Source of the DNA: Chlamydiota bacterium
Lineage (GTDB): Bacteria > Chlamydiota > Chlamydiia > Chlamydiales > Rhabdochlamydiaceae
Reading direction: 5' to 3'
Assembly (NCBI GenBank): GCA_013288895.1
Contig: JABDAY010000021.1
Coordinates: 134-33,539, forward strand
DNA: 33,406 nt
The position numbers were made by a program, and so were the translations under genes. Below, piece by piece: positions 7,237 to 14,958 of the stretch. The notes beneath the pieces are model-generated. The model searched no databases. It was not told where the DNA came from and saw nothing but the letters and a program-made list of their open reading frames with translations. Position 1 is the first letter of the stretch. Every line of letters starts with the position of its first letter.

Positions 7237-7776
7237 ATGTCAGCTTCTTCACCTTCGCCGGTTGCAGTGCAACCTAACGTTCCTGCTCCAGCTTCAGAGA
7301 ATCGACCAGCTGGTGCGCCAGCTGCTGAGAGCACAACGAAAAGGATGAGTAAAATTGCGCTGGGAGTTTTAGCTGTTTTGGCTTTAGCTCTGTTTGCGTT
7401 TGCTCTCGCCGGTAAAATACCCACAATGGGTTCTATCACATCGCCTACAACTCTTTTAGTAGGCGTTGCTGCGGGATCAATCGCCTTCTCAATGCTCTGT
7501 CTTATGGGGCTTCTCTATTTAAGACAAAATAAAGAAGTTGAACCTCAGATAAAATTTAAAAACGTTTTAGGGACGTCTGCGGCGCAAGAGCAGGCACTCC
7601 AAGGGCTAAATGAAGCGATAGAGAGGCAGGCAAGCAAAATTAAGGATCTTGATGCACAGCTAGCGGCTCTTTGGCAATCAGCCTCTCCTCAATCTGGGCA
7701 AAGGTTAGATCCTCCGTCCCAACCAGCTCTTCCAGAAAGCGGATCCGCGCCTTCATTGATTCAATCGCAAGCTTAG
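7237..7776 (+). CDS. Inc-like two-lobed membrane protein, short (paralog 4)
   Basis: 179 residues. Pro/Ala/Ser-rich N-terminus, hydrophobic lobes at about 39-59 and 71-95 with the degenerate linker LAGKIPTMGSITS, then a short coiled coil and a Pro/Ser/Gln tail. It is the most diverged of the four neighbours, and its linker lacks the PNxGSxH core. The AGGAG site at 7223-7227 supports the ATG. Its last 137 bp overlap the 3' end of the convergent PI4K-like gene, so the low-complexity tail (LPESGSAPSLIQSQA) is read from DNA that also codes on the other strand. Confidence 0.75.
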   Translation: MSASSPSPVAVQPNVPAPASENRPAGAPAAESTTKRMSKIALGVLAVLALALFAFALAGKIPTMGSITSPTTLLVGVAAGSIAFSMLCLMGLLYLRQNKEVEPQIKFKNVLGTSAAQEQALQGLNEAIERQASKIKDLDAQLAALWQSASPQSGQRLDPPSQPALPESGSAPSLIQSQA

Positions 7777-8611
7777 GAAGTTCGAAATAGAGCATTTTCT
7801 CTTCGATTTTATCGAGGGGGATGTCGATTATTTTTTGTTTGGCTATAAAGGAAAGCTTGTTTTGTCCTTGAGGAAGAAGGGGGAGAAAGTTTGTTAGGTT
7901 CTTGTTCTTTTCCGGAAAAGAAAGGCTATTGTCGATTTTTTTGATTCCCCAGAGGCTTCCTTTTTGGTACAGGCGGAAATTGCGAGGATGGGCATCATTG
8001 TCGAAAATGACCCAAACAAAAATATTGGCCATCTCGTAGTCTTCTTGGTCGATCAGCGCTGTATCCCCATCTTGTTTTATAAAATCATAGAGAGAGATTG
8101 TATCGGGGAGGTATTCTTGTATGGAGCAGAGTTTTTCTTTATCTCCTTCTCCAAAGAACTGCTCTGAGGTGACTATCCCCATGACAGTTTGAGGTGTGAT
8201 CCTTTCCATCCCTAAAATTTTTGCAACTTCGTAGCAAAGTGCATCTCTTTGAGATGACTCGTAACCTGCAATGGATGTGCGTGGACCATGTTCTTTGCCG
8301 GAAAAGGGGCTGCCAAAGTGTCTGGGGTTATGAAGGGATAAGATATTTTCATCTTCAGGTTTGATAACATACAGTGGACTTAAAAAATAGACTCCCCCTA
8401 CACCATCTGGGGAGAAAATAAGCTCGCTCGAATGGAGAAACATGTCAACCTTATTTCTCCAGTGCTCTTTTTGCCCTCTTATCTCTTCACGCGCGGCCAA
8501 AATTTTCTCTTCCACGTGATCTTTATCAATGGCATCCCAAAAGTAGCCAAACTGATGAACATCAGATGAGGCAATGGAGAGGGAAGCTGAAACAAGTAAA
8601 GAAAGGAACAT
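7640..8611 (-). CDS. Secreted type II phosphatidylinositol 4-kinase-like protein
   Basis: 323 residues. It begins with a likely Sec signal peptide (MFLSLLVSASLSIASS). The kinase core resembles type II PI 4-kinases in the order and spacing of motifs: GGVYFLSPLYVIKPEDEN (Lys84 for ATP, compare the VFKPKNEEP strand of human PI4K2A), a helix with YEVAKILGMERITPQTV, the hinge-like IQEYLP, the catalytic loop FDNDAHPRNF (Asp206 and Asn211, five apart as in DRGNDN), and the metal-binding IDNSLSFP (Asp227, compare IDNGLAFP). All key residues are present, so it may be active on a lipid or protein. It is the second gene of an operon, 3 nt after the neighbour's stop, set in opposite direction inside the Inc island. 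Substrate and secretion route are inferred. Confidence 0.82.
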   Translation of the reverse strand: MFLSLLVSASLSIASSDVHQFGYFWDAIDKDHVEEKILAAREEIRGQKEHWRNKVDMFLHSSELIFSPDGVGGVYFLSPLYVIKPEDENILSLHNPRHFGSPFSGKEHGPRTSIAGYESSQRDALCYEVAKILGMERITPQTVMGIVTSEQFFGEGDKEKLCSIQEYLPDTISLYDFIKQDGDTALIDQEDYEMANIFVWVIFDNDAHPRNFRLYQKGSLWGIKKIDNSLSFPEKNKNLTNFLPLLPQGQNKLSFIAKQKIIDIPLDKIEEKMLYFELPKLAIESMKARIRFLEELVGTEDLTFAQIEERLIAKEPLAVHQDP

Positions 8612-8614
8612 CTA

Positions 8615-9301
8615 TCAACCCTTTTCCCGCATGAGTGGCTCGGCGATTTTCTCGATTTGCTCGTTAAGGTCGGCTTTTTGTCTTTTGAGCCTTCCAATGT
8701 CAATGAGGATGACTTTTCCATCCACAACACCATAATTTTTTTTTAAAACAGGGTCCAAATCCACAATTCCCTTTTCTGTCCGTCTTTTGATTAGGTCGAT
8801 TAAGCTGGAAAAGAGCAATGTGGCATCCCCCTTAACGGGGAAAATTTTGCCCGCCTTTTTTTGCATGAAGCACGTTGTATCGTCTAGGGAGACGGTGTAT
8901 TTGGCCCCTGACTTGTCGATTAAGGTCGCACTTTTAAAAGTAGAGTCTAGTAGCCCGCAATCCTCTTTAAGCTCGGAAAAGGCCAGCTTATAGCTTTCTA
9001 GAGAGTCGTGTAATTTTTTTATATTATATATTTCTTTGGGATGGCTCCAAAATTTTAGGGAAAACGCTCTTAAGTGTGATGGATATCTATAAAACTTAAT
9101 GACCTGTGTTCCATCTTCGCTTTCAAATACAAAGGATTGATGCCCCTTGCCTAGATAATGAAACTTAGGTCCCTCAGTCTTAATCCGTTTTGGTATTTCA
9201 CGGAAAATATGGCCTATGCAAAATTGGTCGTTTTCCTTCAGAAACCTTCCATTCAGCTTGTATAAAAAAAAGATGAAGCTGAGTAATAAAAAAATACGCA
9301 T
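8615..9301 (-). CDS. Kinase-fold protein with N-terminal membrane/signal segment
   Basis: 228 residues. Residues 1-18 (MRIFLLLSFIFFLYKLNG) are a hydrophobic signal or anchor. Then a protein-kinase-like N-lobe can be read: YLGKGHQSFVFES is a glycine-rich loop with a VIKF Lys69. Near the C-terminus VDLDPVLKKNYGVVDGKVILIDIG resembles a catalytic loop (Asp181/Asp183) and a DFG-like motif (Asp201). The canonical HxD is not seen and the protein is short, so it may be an atypical kinase or a pseudokinase. It is first in a two-gene operon with the PI4K-like gene; its promoter must lie in the AT-rich 155 bp shared with the divergent Inc-like gene. No named family is recognised. Confidence 0.75.
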   Translation of the reverse strand: MRIFLLLSFIFFLYKLNGRFLKENDQFCIGHIFREIPKRIKTEGPKFHYLGKGHQSFVFESEDGTQVIKFYRYPSHLRAFSLKFWSHPKEIYNIKKLHDSLESYKLAFSELKEDCGLLDSTFKSATLIDKSGAKYTVSLDDTTCFMQKKAGKIFPVKGDATLLFSSLIDLIKRRTEKGIVDLDPVLKKNYGVVDGKVILIDIGRLKRQKADLNEQIEKIAEPLMREKG

Positions 9302-9456
9302 GGTCCCATTCTAGCTTCCAACTATTTTTTTCTCCATTTTTTTAATTTATTTTATAAAATTTTTTCTTAACTTATAGTTTTTATTTTATTAGATTTTTAA
9401 AAATCAATGGCATATAATAATGTAATTAAAAACATTAAATTATAAGTAGGATCAAT
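9302..9456. promoter_or_regulatory. AT-rich divergent promoter region
   Basis: 155 bp between the kinase-fold operon (minus) and the large Inc-like gene (plus), with long A/T runs. A plus-strand TATAAT lies at 9413-9418, about 39 nt before ATG 9457, but its -35 is poor. No clear minus-strand promoter is seen. Confidence 0.4.
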
Positions 9457-11628
9457 ATGGCAGCACCGTCATCGTCAGTCCCAGCAGAAAGTACTGTCTC
9501 GGTAGTCCCCATTCCTGGAAAAAATGTCTCTTTAAAGAAGTGGGAGATTGCAGCATTGGTTGTTTCTGTTCTCGTTATAGGCGCTGGCATTATCTTTGCA
9601 CTTCAAACTAGCCCCCAAATTATGAAGCCTGGATATGCCTATGCAATTATTGGAATTGGCGGACTTACTGGTGCCTGCGGACTAGCCTCTATTGTATCCG
9701 CCCGTTTTTCCTGTAAAAAGAATCCTAGTCCTGTGAGTGATGCAGGGCCAGCTCTTGCTGCCAAAAAACAACTGCGTCTGCAACGAGCAGCTCAAATACA
9801 AGTACAAGGAGATCCTCCTTCTGTCGAAATGAAAAAACTGGATAAATGTTTGCCATCAAAATTATCACTTCCAAGACTAGGGGTTAATATAGATCCGAGT
9901 ATTTATGATAGGGTAAATAGTTTTGCAGAACTTGTAGCGCTCGCCCCTATTTCCCAGCAGCTAGCAACAGGGCTATCGATATTTTTCCAATGCCTGAATA
10001 GGGGCAATTTGCATGCAAAGATACAAGAAGGGCTTGCGAATCCCGATGTGATGGGCATTTGGTGGACGCTATGTTGTTTAAATTGGACCTTTTTTGGAGC
10101 TGCATGGAATCGGGACAAAGATAAGCTCAATGGGCACGTAGTAGAGTTGCGTCAGATTGTTAAAGACTACACGGGGAAGTCTTATGACAATTTGGTAGAG
10201 CTGCTATGCGGATTAAAAAAAGATGAAGTGAAAGAATCAATGGCCGAAGGTCTTGCAGACGATTTGTCTCACACTCACCCCCTTGTTTGGGCCGATTTTT
10301 TACTAAATGGCGACCCCTCATATCTTGCAACTGCTAAGCAAGCCTATATTTACGTACAAGACGCTATAGACAGCAATCCCCAGTGTGAACATACCCATTA
10401 TCAATTATTAAATATTCTCGGGTATACTACGGCTCTTTTCTCTCAAAGTCCAAAGTACCAAGTTTTTTTTCATGGTTTTGTTGAGAAGTTATTTAAAGAT
10501 GATCCAGAAAAAGTTGCTAAAGTTGCCGCAGTCGAGACTTTGCAAGAAAACGGTAGAAAAATTGCTGAGCAAAAATTAGCAAAATTTGCTGAGTATTTAA
10601 CTGGTGTTGCTCAGTCGGCAAATCCTTCCTCTGACGAAGACAAACGCGCCTTTGTAAGGTACCAATGCGCATTTATAAAGTTTTTGAAAGAAAACCCCAT
10701 GTATGGAATAGCTATTGCAGGAGTTGTTACTGAATCGATTGAAAACGAGGCCATGGCAGATGATCTCAAGCCTGAGCATTTCGTAGTTGCAGGAATGGAG
10801 CGATTGGTGCCAGGTTTTAAGGAGTTCCTCAGGCAAGAAGTCAATAGGAGCAAACATCCGCCAGAAGTTCCCGAAGCAGTTAAGCCCTCCTCTATTTTAA
10901 AATTCCTGAAAGATAAAGGTGACGAATTTAAGAAGGCTCTAGAAATTAAGGACAAGTCATCTCCCAACTATACTCCAGTAGCTCAGGCAAAGCAGGCAAT
11001 CCGAGACCATGTTTTACTCTCTCTTTCTCATGATGCTCATGATGAACAAGCTTATATGGAAAATTGGGAAGTGATGATGCGCGCCTTCCTAAGAATTCCA
11101 AGATCTGGAGATACGGAATTTGTACAACGTCTGCAAGCTCAAGCCCAAGCGCAAGGCGCAGCACCTAGTAGGCCTGAAGGGGCGGCACCTAGTGGACATG
11201 TTAGAAAAACTTCATTTCAATTAACCGACTTGCAAAAAGCAGATGTTGGAGCTCTTCTTACAGCTCTTGCAGAAGGCAAAAAGGTAAAGTTGACCCAGTT
11301 TTCTCACATTGAAACGTTTCCGTGTTTTGAATTTATTGCCTATTCTTATGAGAATCATCGAGCAGAATTAGTAAGAATACAATTAGATGGATCAAAATTA
11401 AATAGATTGGTCGAGCAGGTTTTAGAGCCATTATATAAAAGTAAACAACCAACAATTGATGATATTTATGAATTCTGCACAAAGGTGACTACTACGACAC
11501 CAATTGGATTTGAGGAAATTAATAAAGCTGAAATTAGTAGACTTGTGTTACGTAGTACTCCAGGATTCAAAGATTTAATAATAAGATTATTTAAACAAAA
11601 AACCAATAATAACAATAATAGGAGATAA
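9457..11628 (+). CDS. Large Inc-like protein with two hydrophobic lobes and a long helical domain
   Basis: 723 residues. A polar N-terminus (1-28) is followed by hydrophobic segments at about 29-50 (WEIAALVVSVLVIGAGIIFA) and 60-86, again the two-lobed Inc layout. The remaining 630 residues are soluble, mostly helical, and match no domain I recognise. An Ala/Gln/Pro-rich linker near 560-585 separates a C-terminal part, and the protein ends in an Asn/Arg stretch. The start follows AGGATCAAT. The next gene begins 2 nt after the stop and its AGGAG lies within this gene's last codons, so the pair is one operon. Probable inclusion-membrane or secreted protein; function unknown. Confidence 0.8.
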   Translation: MAAPSSSVPAESTVSVVPIPGKNVSLKKWEIAALVVSVLVIGAGIIFALQTSPQIMKPGYAYAIIGIGGLTGACGLASIVSARFSCKKNPSPVSDAGPALAAKKQLRLQRAAQIQVQGDPPSVEMKKLDKCLPSKLSLPRLGVNIDPSIYDRVNSFAELVALAPISQQLATGLSIFFQCLNRGNLHAKIQEGLANPDVMGIWWTLCCLNWTFFGAAWNRDKDKLNGHVVELRQIVKDYTGKSYDNLVELLCGLKKDEVKESMAEGLADDLSHTHPLVWADFLLNGDPSYLATAKQAYIYVQDAIDSNPQCEHTHYQLLNILGYTTALFSQSPKYQVFFHGFVEKLFKDDPEKVAKVAAVETLQENGRKIAEQKLAKFAEYLTGVAQSANPSSDEDKRAFVRYQCAFIKFLKENPMYGIAIAGVVTESIENEAMADDLKPEHFVVAGMERLVPGFKEFLRQEVNRSKHPPEVPEAVKPSSILKFLKDKGDEFKKALEIKDKSSPNYTPVAQAKQAIRDHVLLSLSHDAHDEQAYMENWEVMMRAFLRIPRSGDTEFVQRLQAQAQAQGAAPSRPEGAAPSGHVRKTSFQLTDLQKADVGALLTALAEGKKVKLTQFSHIETFPCFEFIAYSYENHRAELVRIQLDGSKLNRLVEQVLEPLYKSKQPTIDDIYEFCTKVTTTTPIGFEEINKAEISRLVLRSTPGFKDLIIRLFKQKTNNNNNRR

Positions 11629-11630
11629 AT

Positions 11631-12659
11631 ATGACAGCAGCAATACCAACGTTACTAGTAGGCCAGCCCGTAGCGCCTCATTTTACCCCTGCAAGAGTCT
11701 CATCTAGGGAATGGGAAACCTTAGCAATGGTAATTTTTGGCCTTGTTGTAGTAGCGGGAATTTTCTTTGCATTACAAAACATCCATAGTATTGATGTGAT
11801 AAAAAATACTCCCTTCGCGGTGATGAAGGAAGTTTATGCTTGTGGTACAACGATTGTAGGGGGTAGTCTTCTTTTCGGTGTATCTGCGTACCTTTTCTGC
11901 AGAAAGTCTTCACAACAACCGCAGCAACCAGCACCAGCTGCATCTGCAGCAGCTGTTCAACCGCAGCCACAACAACAGTCTGCACCTGTAGTTGTTCAAC
12001 AACCACAACAAGAACAGCCGGTACAAGCTGCAGCAGCACCACCGCAGCCCCAGCCGCAACAACCGGAGGTACAAGCTGAAGTACCACCGCCAGCAGCACC
12101 AGCTGCATCTGCAGCAGCTGTTCAATCGCAGCCACAACTACAGTCTGCACCTGTAGTTATTCAACAACCACAACAAGAACAGCCGGTACAAGCTGCAGCA
12201 CCACCGCCAGTAGTACCACCGCAGCCCCAGCCGCAACAACAACCGGAGGTACAAGCTGCAGCACCGCCGGTTCTTCCTGTACCGCCAGATCAAATGGCCT
12301 CAGTGGAAAGAATTCTTAAAAACCTAGAAAAAAGGGCATGGTGGAAAGGGAATACTACGGAAGTAGATAGGGCTGTTAACACAGAACATGTTTTCCTAAA
12401 ATTAAAAGGCATGACTTTATTGCAATTTATTGAGGTGGTTTTCTATGAAAAATCAGGAGCTAGGCTTAAAGCACTTGTAGGAGAGACAAATGACATATGG
12501 AATAAGGCCATACGTCACCGTATAACAGGTGTTTTAACTGGATTAGCACCAGTAACAGATGATGAAGGTGCAGCTTTTGCTACGCGTCATAACTTAGACC
12601 CGCAATCTATTAAGGGTTTACTTGGTAGTCCAAAAGAAATTATTCGTCGTATGTTTTGA
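11631..12659 (+). CDS. Inc-like protein with Pro/Gln/Ala repeat region
   Basis: 342 residues. The first 90 resemble the upstream protein (EWETLAMVIFGLVVVAGIFFALQ, then a second lobe around 62-85), so the two are paralogs in their N-terminal parts. Residues about 95-220 are low-complexity Pro/Gln/Ala/Val with a 55-residue unit present twice. A C-terminal globular domain (about 222-342) contains short, partly basic helices. The ribosome site AGGAG overlaps the end of the preceding gene, indicating translational coupling. The repeat could act as a spacer displaying the C-terminal domain in the host cytosol; this is inference. Confidence 0.82.
   Translation: MTAAIPTLLVGQPVAPHFTPARVSSREWETLAMVIFGLVVVAGIFFALQNIHSIDVIKNTPFAVMKEVYACGTTIVGGSLLFGVSAYLFCRKSSQQPQQPAPAASAAAVQPQPQQQSAPVVVQQPQQEQPVQAAAAPPQPQPQQPEVQAEVPPPAAPAASAAAVQSQPQLQSAPVVIQQPQQEQPVQAAAPPPVVPPQPQPQQQPEVQAAAPPVLPVPPDQMASVERILKNLEKRAWWKGNTTEVDRAVNTEHVFLKLKGMTLLQFIEVVFYEKSGARLKALVGETNDIWNKAIRHRITGVLTGLAPVTDDEGAAFATRHNLDPQSIKGLLGSPKEIIRRMF
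11931..12265 (+). repeat. 165-bp tandem repeat encoding Pro/Gln/Ala units
   Basis: The unit starting GCACCAGCTGCATCTGCAGC at 11931 recurs at 12096, exactly 55 codons later, with a few substitutions and small in-frame length changes in the second copy. Each unit contains smaller QPQPQQ and VQAA motifs. Confidence 0.88.
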
Positions 12660-12681
12660 AAGGCGCAATGATCCTTTTCAA

Positions 12682-14763
12682 TTAAAGGGAGCGCGCGAGG
12701 ACGTCGGAGCTCCATTCGTTTAGGGCTTCGGTGATCTTTTCGATGAAGAGGACGGTTGCCTCTTCGTCTGCAGGACGGACGATAAAGCCGAGGCAGGCGA
12801 CGTCGTAGACATCGACGAAGGTGGAGGCTAGGTGGGCAGAGGGAATTTTTAAGAGTGAGATGTTGGCAAGAACCTGGTCCTTGTAGGAGCCGTTGGGTGA
12901 GCCGATCATTACCAAAAGATAGTTTTCCTCTATGCACGTGACACTTGTATAAAAGTCTTCTTTAAAATTGTGCTTTTCACATTCTATAAGCATCAGAAAT
13001 AAGCTGTGCAAAACAGAAGGGGGGAAGATGCTTCTCATTAGCGGGGGATTGATCGAATAAAAGAAGCTTTCGAGGAGAAAATCGTCTTTGTGCCCTTCTT
13101 CTAAGAGTGTTTGTTTGAGCTCATGGAAGATCTCATGCTGATTGGAAAGGATCCCCCCATTAAAGTCGCGCATTTCTCCGAGAATTGAGGAGAGCTCGCT
13201 GAAGACTGCTTGTCTGGCTTTAAATAGATCGAGAGAATAGTCTTTTCGCAAGAAAGGCTTTTTATCGAGGATCACTTTAAAGATGTTGGCTTCCTTAACG
13301 TATTTATTGCGGAGATTACCTACATGCTTAATTTCGAAATCATGGAATTTTAAGAAGGTATGGGGTGTCGAAAGAAGATCTTTTAGCGGAGAGGATTTTT
13401 TTGGATTAAGGAGTCTGAGTAAGATAATTGTAAAGGACATGTCTCCTTCTCCTTGCGTATCAAAGGAGATCACAACTTGGGGCATGTCTTTTACATATTT
13501 TAGCTGGTTTGCAAGAAGCAAAACGTTACGTAAAATCTCTTCATCATTTCTGGGCATAAATACAGGGTGCATAAAGTTTTCGAACTGTCCTTTAAGCTCT
13601 CGTGGGAGCCTTTTCCGTAGTTGTTTCATCTCATCGAGGGTAAAATCGGAGTGATTTTCTTTTTCCACTTCGATGTAAAAAAGGCGTATCTTATCATGAT
13701 TGCGCTGATCTGCGACATAAGAATCTTTCACTTCCCGGATTCCCGAGAGAGAGTGGCGTATGGCATTGAGAATATTGGGCTTCTCAAACCGTTCATGACC
13801 TTTTAAGACGTTTATTCCAATAAGCATTCCTACGACAGATTTTTGGAATTTAGGTAGTTGCAACTGAGTCTTTAATACCTTCACTACAAGTCTCCTCTCT
13901 TTCCTTGCGACTCTTGATTGCGCATTCAACATTTTGCGGAAGAGGTATTGATAGGAGATGATCCTTCCTACATGTTTTAGGTTTCTAATGGCAGTAAAAG
14001 AATCACTGAAGAGGAGGACAAAGTGTTGGATCTCTGTATAAATATCCCGATCAAAAATGGTGGGTTTTTGATCGACATAAGAAGCGAAGACCTCTTTGAT
14101 TCTTCCCATTTTTTCTTCGGCAGACAGTTTAATAAAAAACTGCTGCATATGATCGTAAATTGTAGAGTCAAGTTCTTTGGAAGGTCTGTTAATAATGGTC
14201 GCGAGATTTTCTTGAATAAGCTGAGATTTTTGCTCATCGGAAAGCTTTTTTATAGCCATGACGGAACGGGCGCTTTTAACTGCTAGAATATTTAGTCTCA
14301 TCTCTTCAAATAAACGGGGGAGGTTGTTTTTTATCATTGCAAGTTCTTTTTGATCATCGACTTCTAAGATTACCTGGTGGATGAAAAAATTTTGTTGCGC
14401 ATCAGATACAAACTGAAAGTTTAAGGAATGCACAGAGGGTAAGGTGAAAAATTTCCCGGGAATCAGCCAGCGGCTTAACGTATCTGAGACATATCTTTCT
14501 ACGCCATGCGTGAAATGGGCAGAGCAAAGGAGAGTGAAGGTTAAAACGCAGGGGGCTGTCTCCTGCATATCGCAATGCAAAATGGGGAGCATTTGAAAAA
14601 GCTGGGCAAGTGCGCTGCGGATGCACTCAGAATTTTCAATAATGGGATTTAATAACTCTTCAGGAATCATGTTCTTAAGAATTTCTTCCATAAAAAGGAG
14701 ATAAGGGGCAAGGTTTATCTTGCCCTTATAAATTTTTTCAAATGTAGGAAGGATAAACCTCAT
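12682..14763 (-). CDS. Large conserved-looking protein of unknown function
   Basis: 693 residues with no signal peptide or clear membrane segment and no motif I recognise. It is rich in Leu, Lys, Glu and Phe, consistent with a mostly helical cytosolic protein. It lies before rho in the same orientation, separated by one gene. From memory C. trachomatis has an uncharacterised gene (CT490) next to rho, so this may be its counterpart, but I cannot confirm this by alignment. The gene ends 22 nt from the convergent Inc-like gene. The ATG at 14763 lacks a strong ribosome-binding site. Confidence 0.75.
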   Translation of the reverse strand: MRFILPTFEKIYKGKINLAPYLLFMEEILKNMIPEELLNPIIENSECIRSALAQLFQMLPILHCDMQETAPCVLTFTLLCSAHFTHGVERYVSDTLSRWLIPGKFFTLPSVHSLNFQFVSDAQQNFFIHQVILEVDDQKELAMIKNNLPRLFEEMRLNILAVKSARSVMAIKKLSDEQKSQLIQENLATIINRPSKELDSTIYDHMQQFFIKLSAEEKMGRIKEVFASYVDQKPTIFDRDIYTEIQHFVLLFSDSFTAIRNLKHVGRIISYQYLFRKMLNAQSRVARKERRLVVKVLKTQLQLPKFQKSVVGMLIGINVLKGHERFEKPNILNAIRHSLSGIREVKDSYVADQRNHDKIRLFYIEVEKENHSDFTLDEMKQLRKRLPRELKGQFENFMHPVFMPRNDEEILRNVLLLANQLKYVKDMPQVVISFDTQGEGDMSFTIILLRLLNPKKSSPLKDLLSTPHTFLKFHDFEIKHVGNLRNKYVKEANIFKVILDKKPFLRKDYSLDLFKARQAVFSELSSILGEMRDFNGGILSNQHEIFHELKQTLLEEGHKDDFLLESFFYSINPPLMRSIFPPSVLHSLFLMLIECEKHNFKEDFYTSVTCIEENYLLVMIGSPNGSYKDQVLANISLLKIPSAHLASTFVDVYDVACLGFIVRPADEEATVLFIEKITEALNEWSSDVLARSL

Positions 14764-14836
14764 CTGACACCATGTAAATTTTAAATTTCCTTAATGATCG
14801 GCATAATGAGGATTTATGTAAAGAAAGAACAAAGAA

Positions 14837-14942
14837 GGGAAACACAAAACGCAAAACATTAAACGCAAAACGGAAGAAACCTAAGAATCCTTATTCTTTC
14901 TTCTATTTTGCGTTTTGTGTTTTGCGTTTTGTGTTTTTCTTA
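14837..14942. terminator. Long A/C-rich inverted repeat after the coiled-coil gene
   Basis: The left arm from 14837 contains AACACAAAACGCAAAACA and a second CGCAAAA unit; the right arm (14901-14942) is its inverted copy, with about 36 paired bases and only a few mismatches around a loop of roughly 25 nt. It begins 17 nt after the stop codon at 14959 on the minus strand and is followed there by a pyrimidine-rich tract, so it is probably the transcription terminator of that gene. Confidence 0.75.
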
Positions 14943-14958
14943 ATCCTTAATGGCTCTC

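Noticed and set aside
11704..12150. 148-codon minus-strand frame rich in Val/Leu
   Set aside because: Antisense of the Pro/Gln/Ala repeat; composition is a mirror of the repeat codons.
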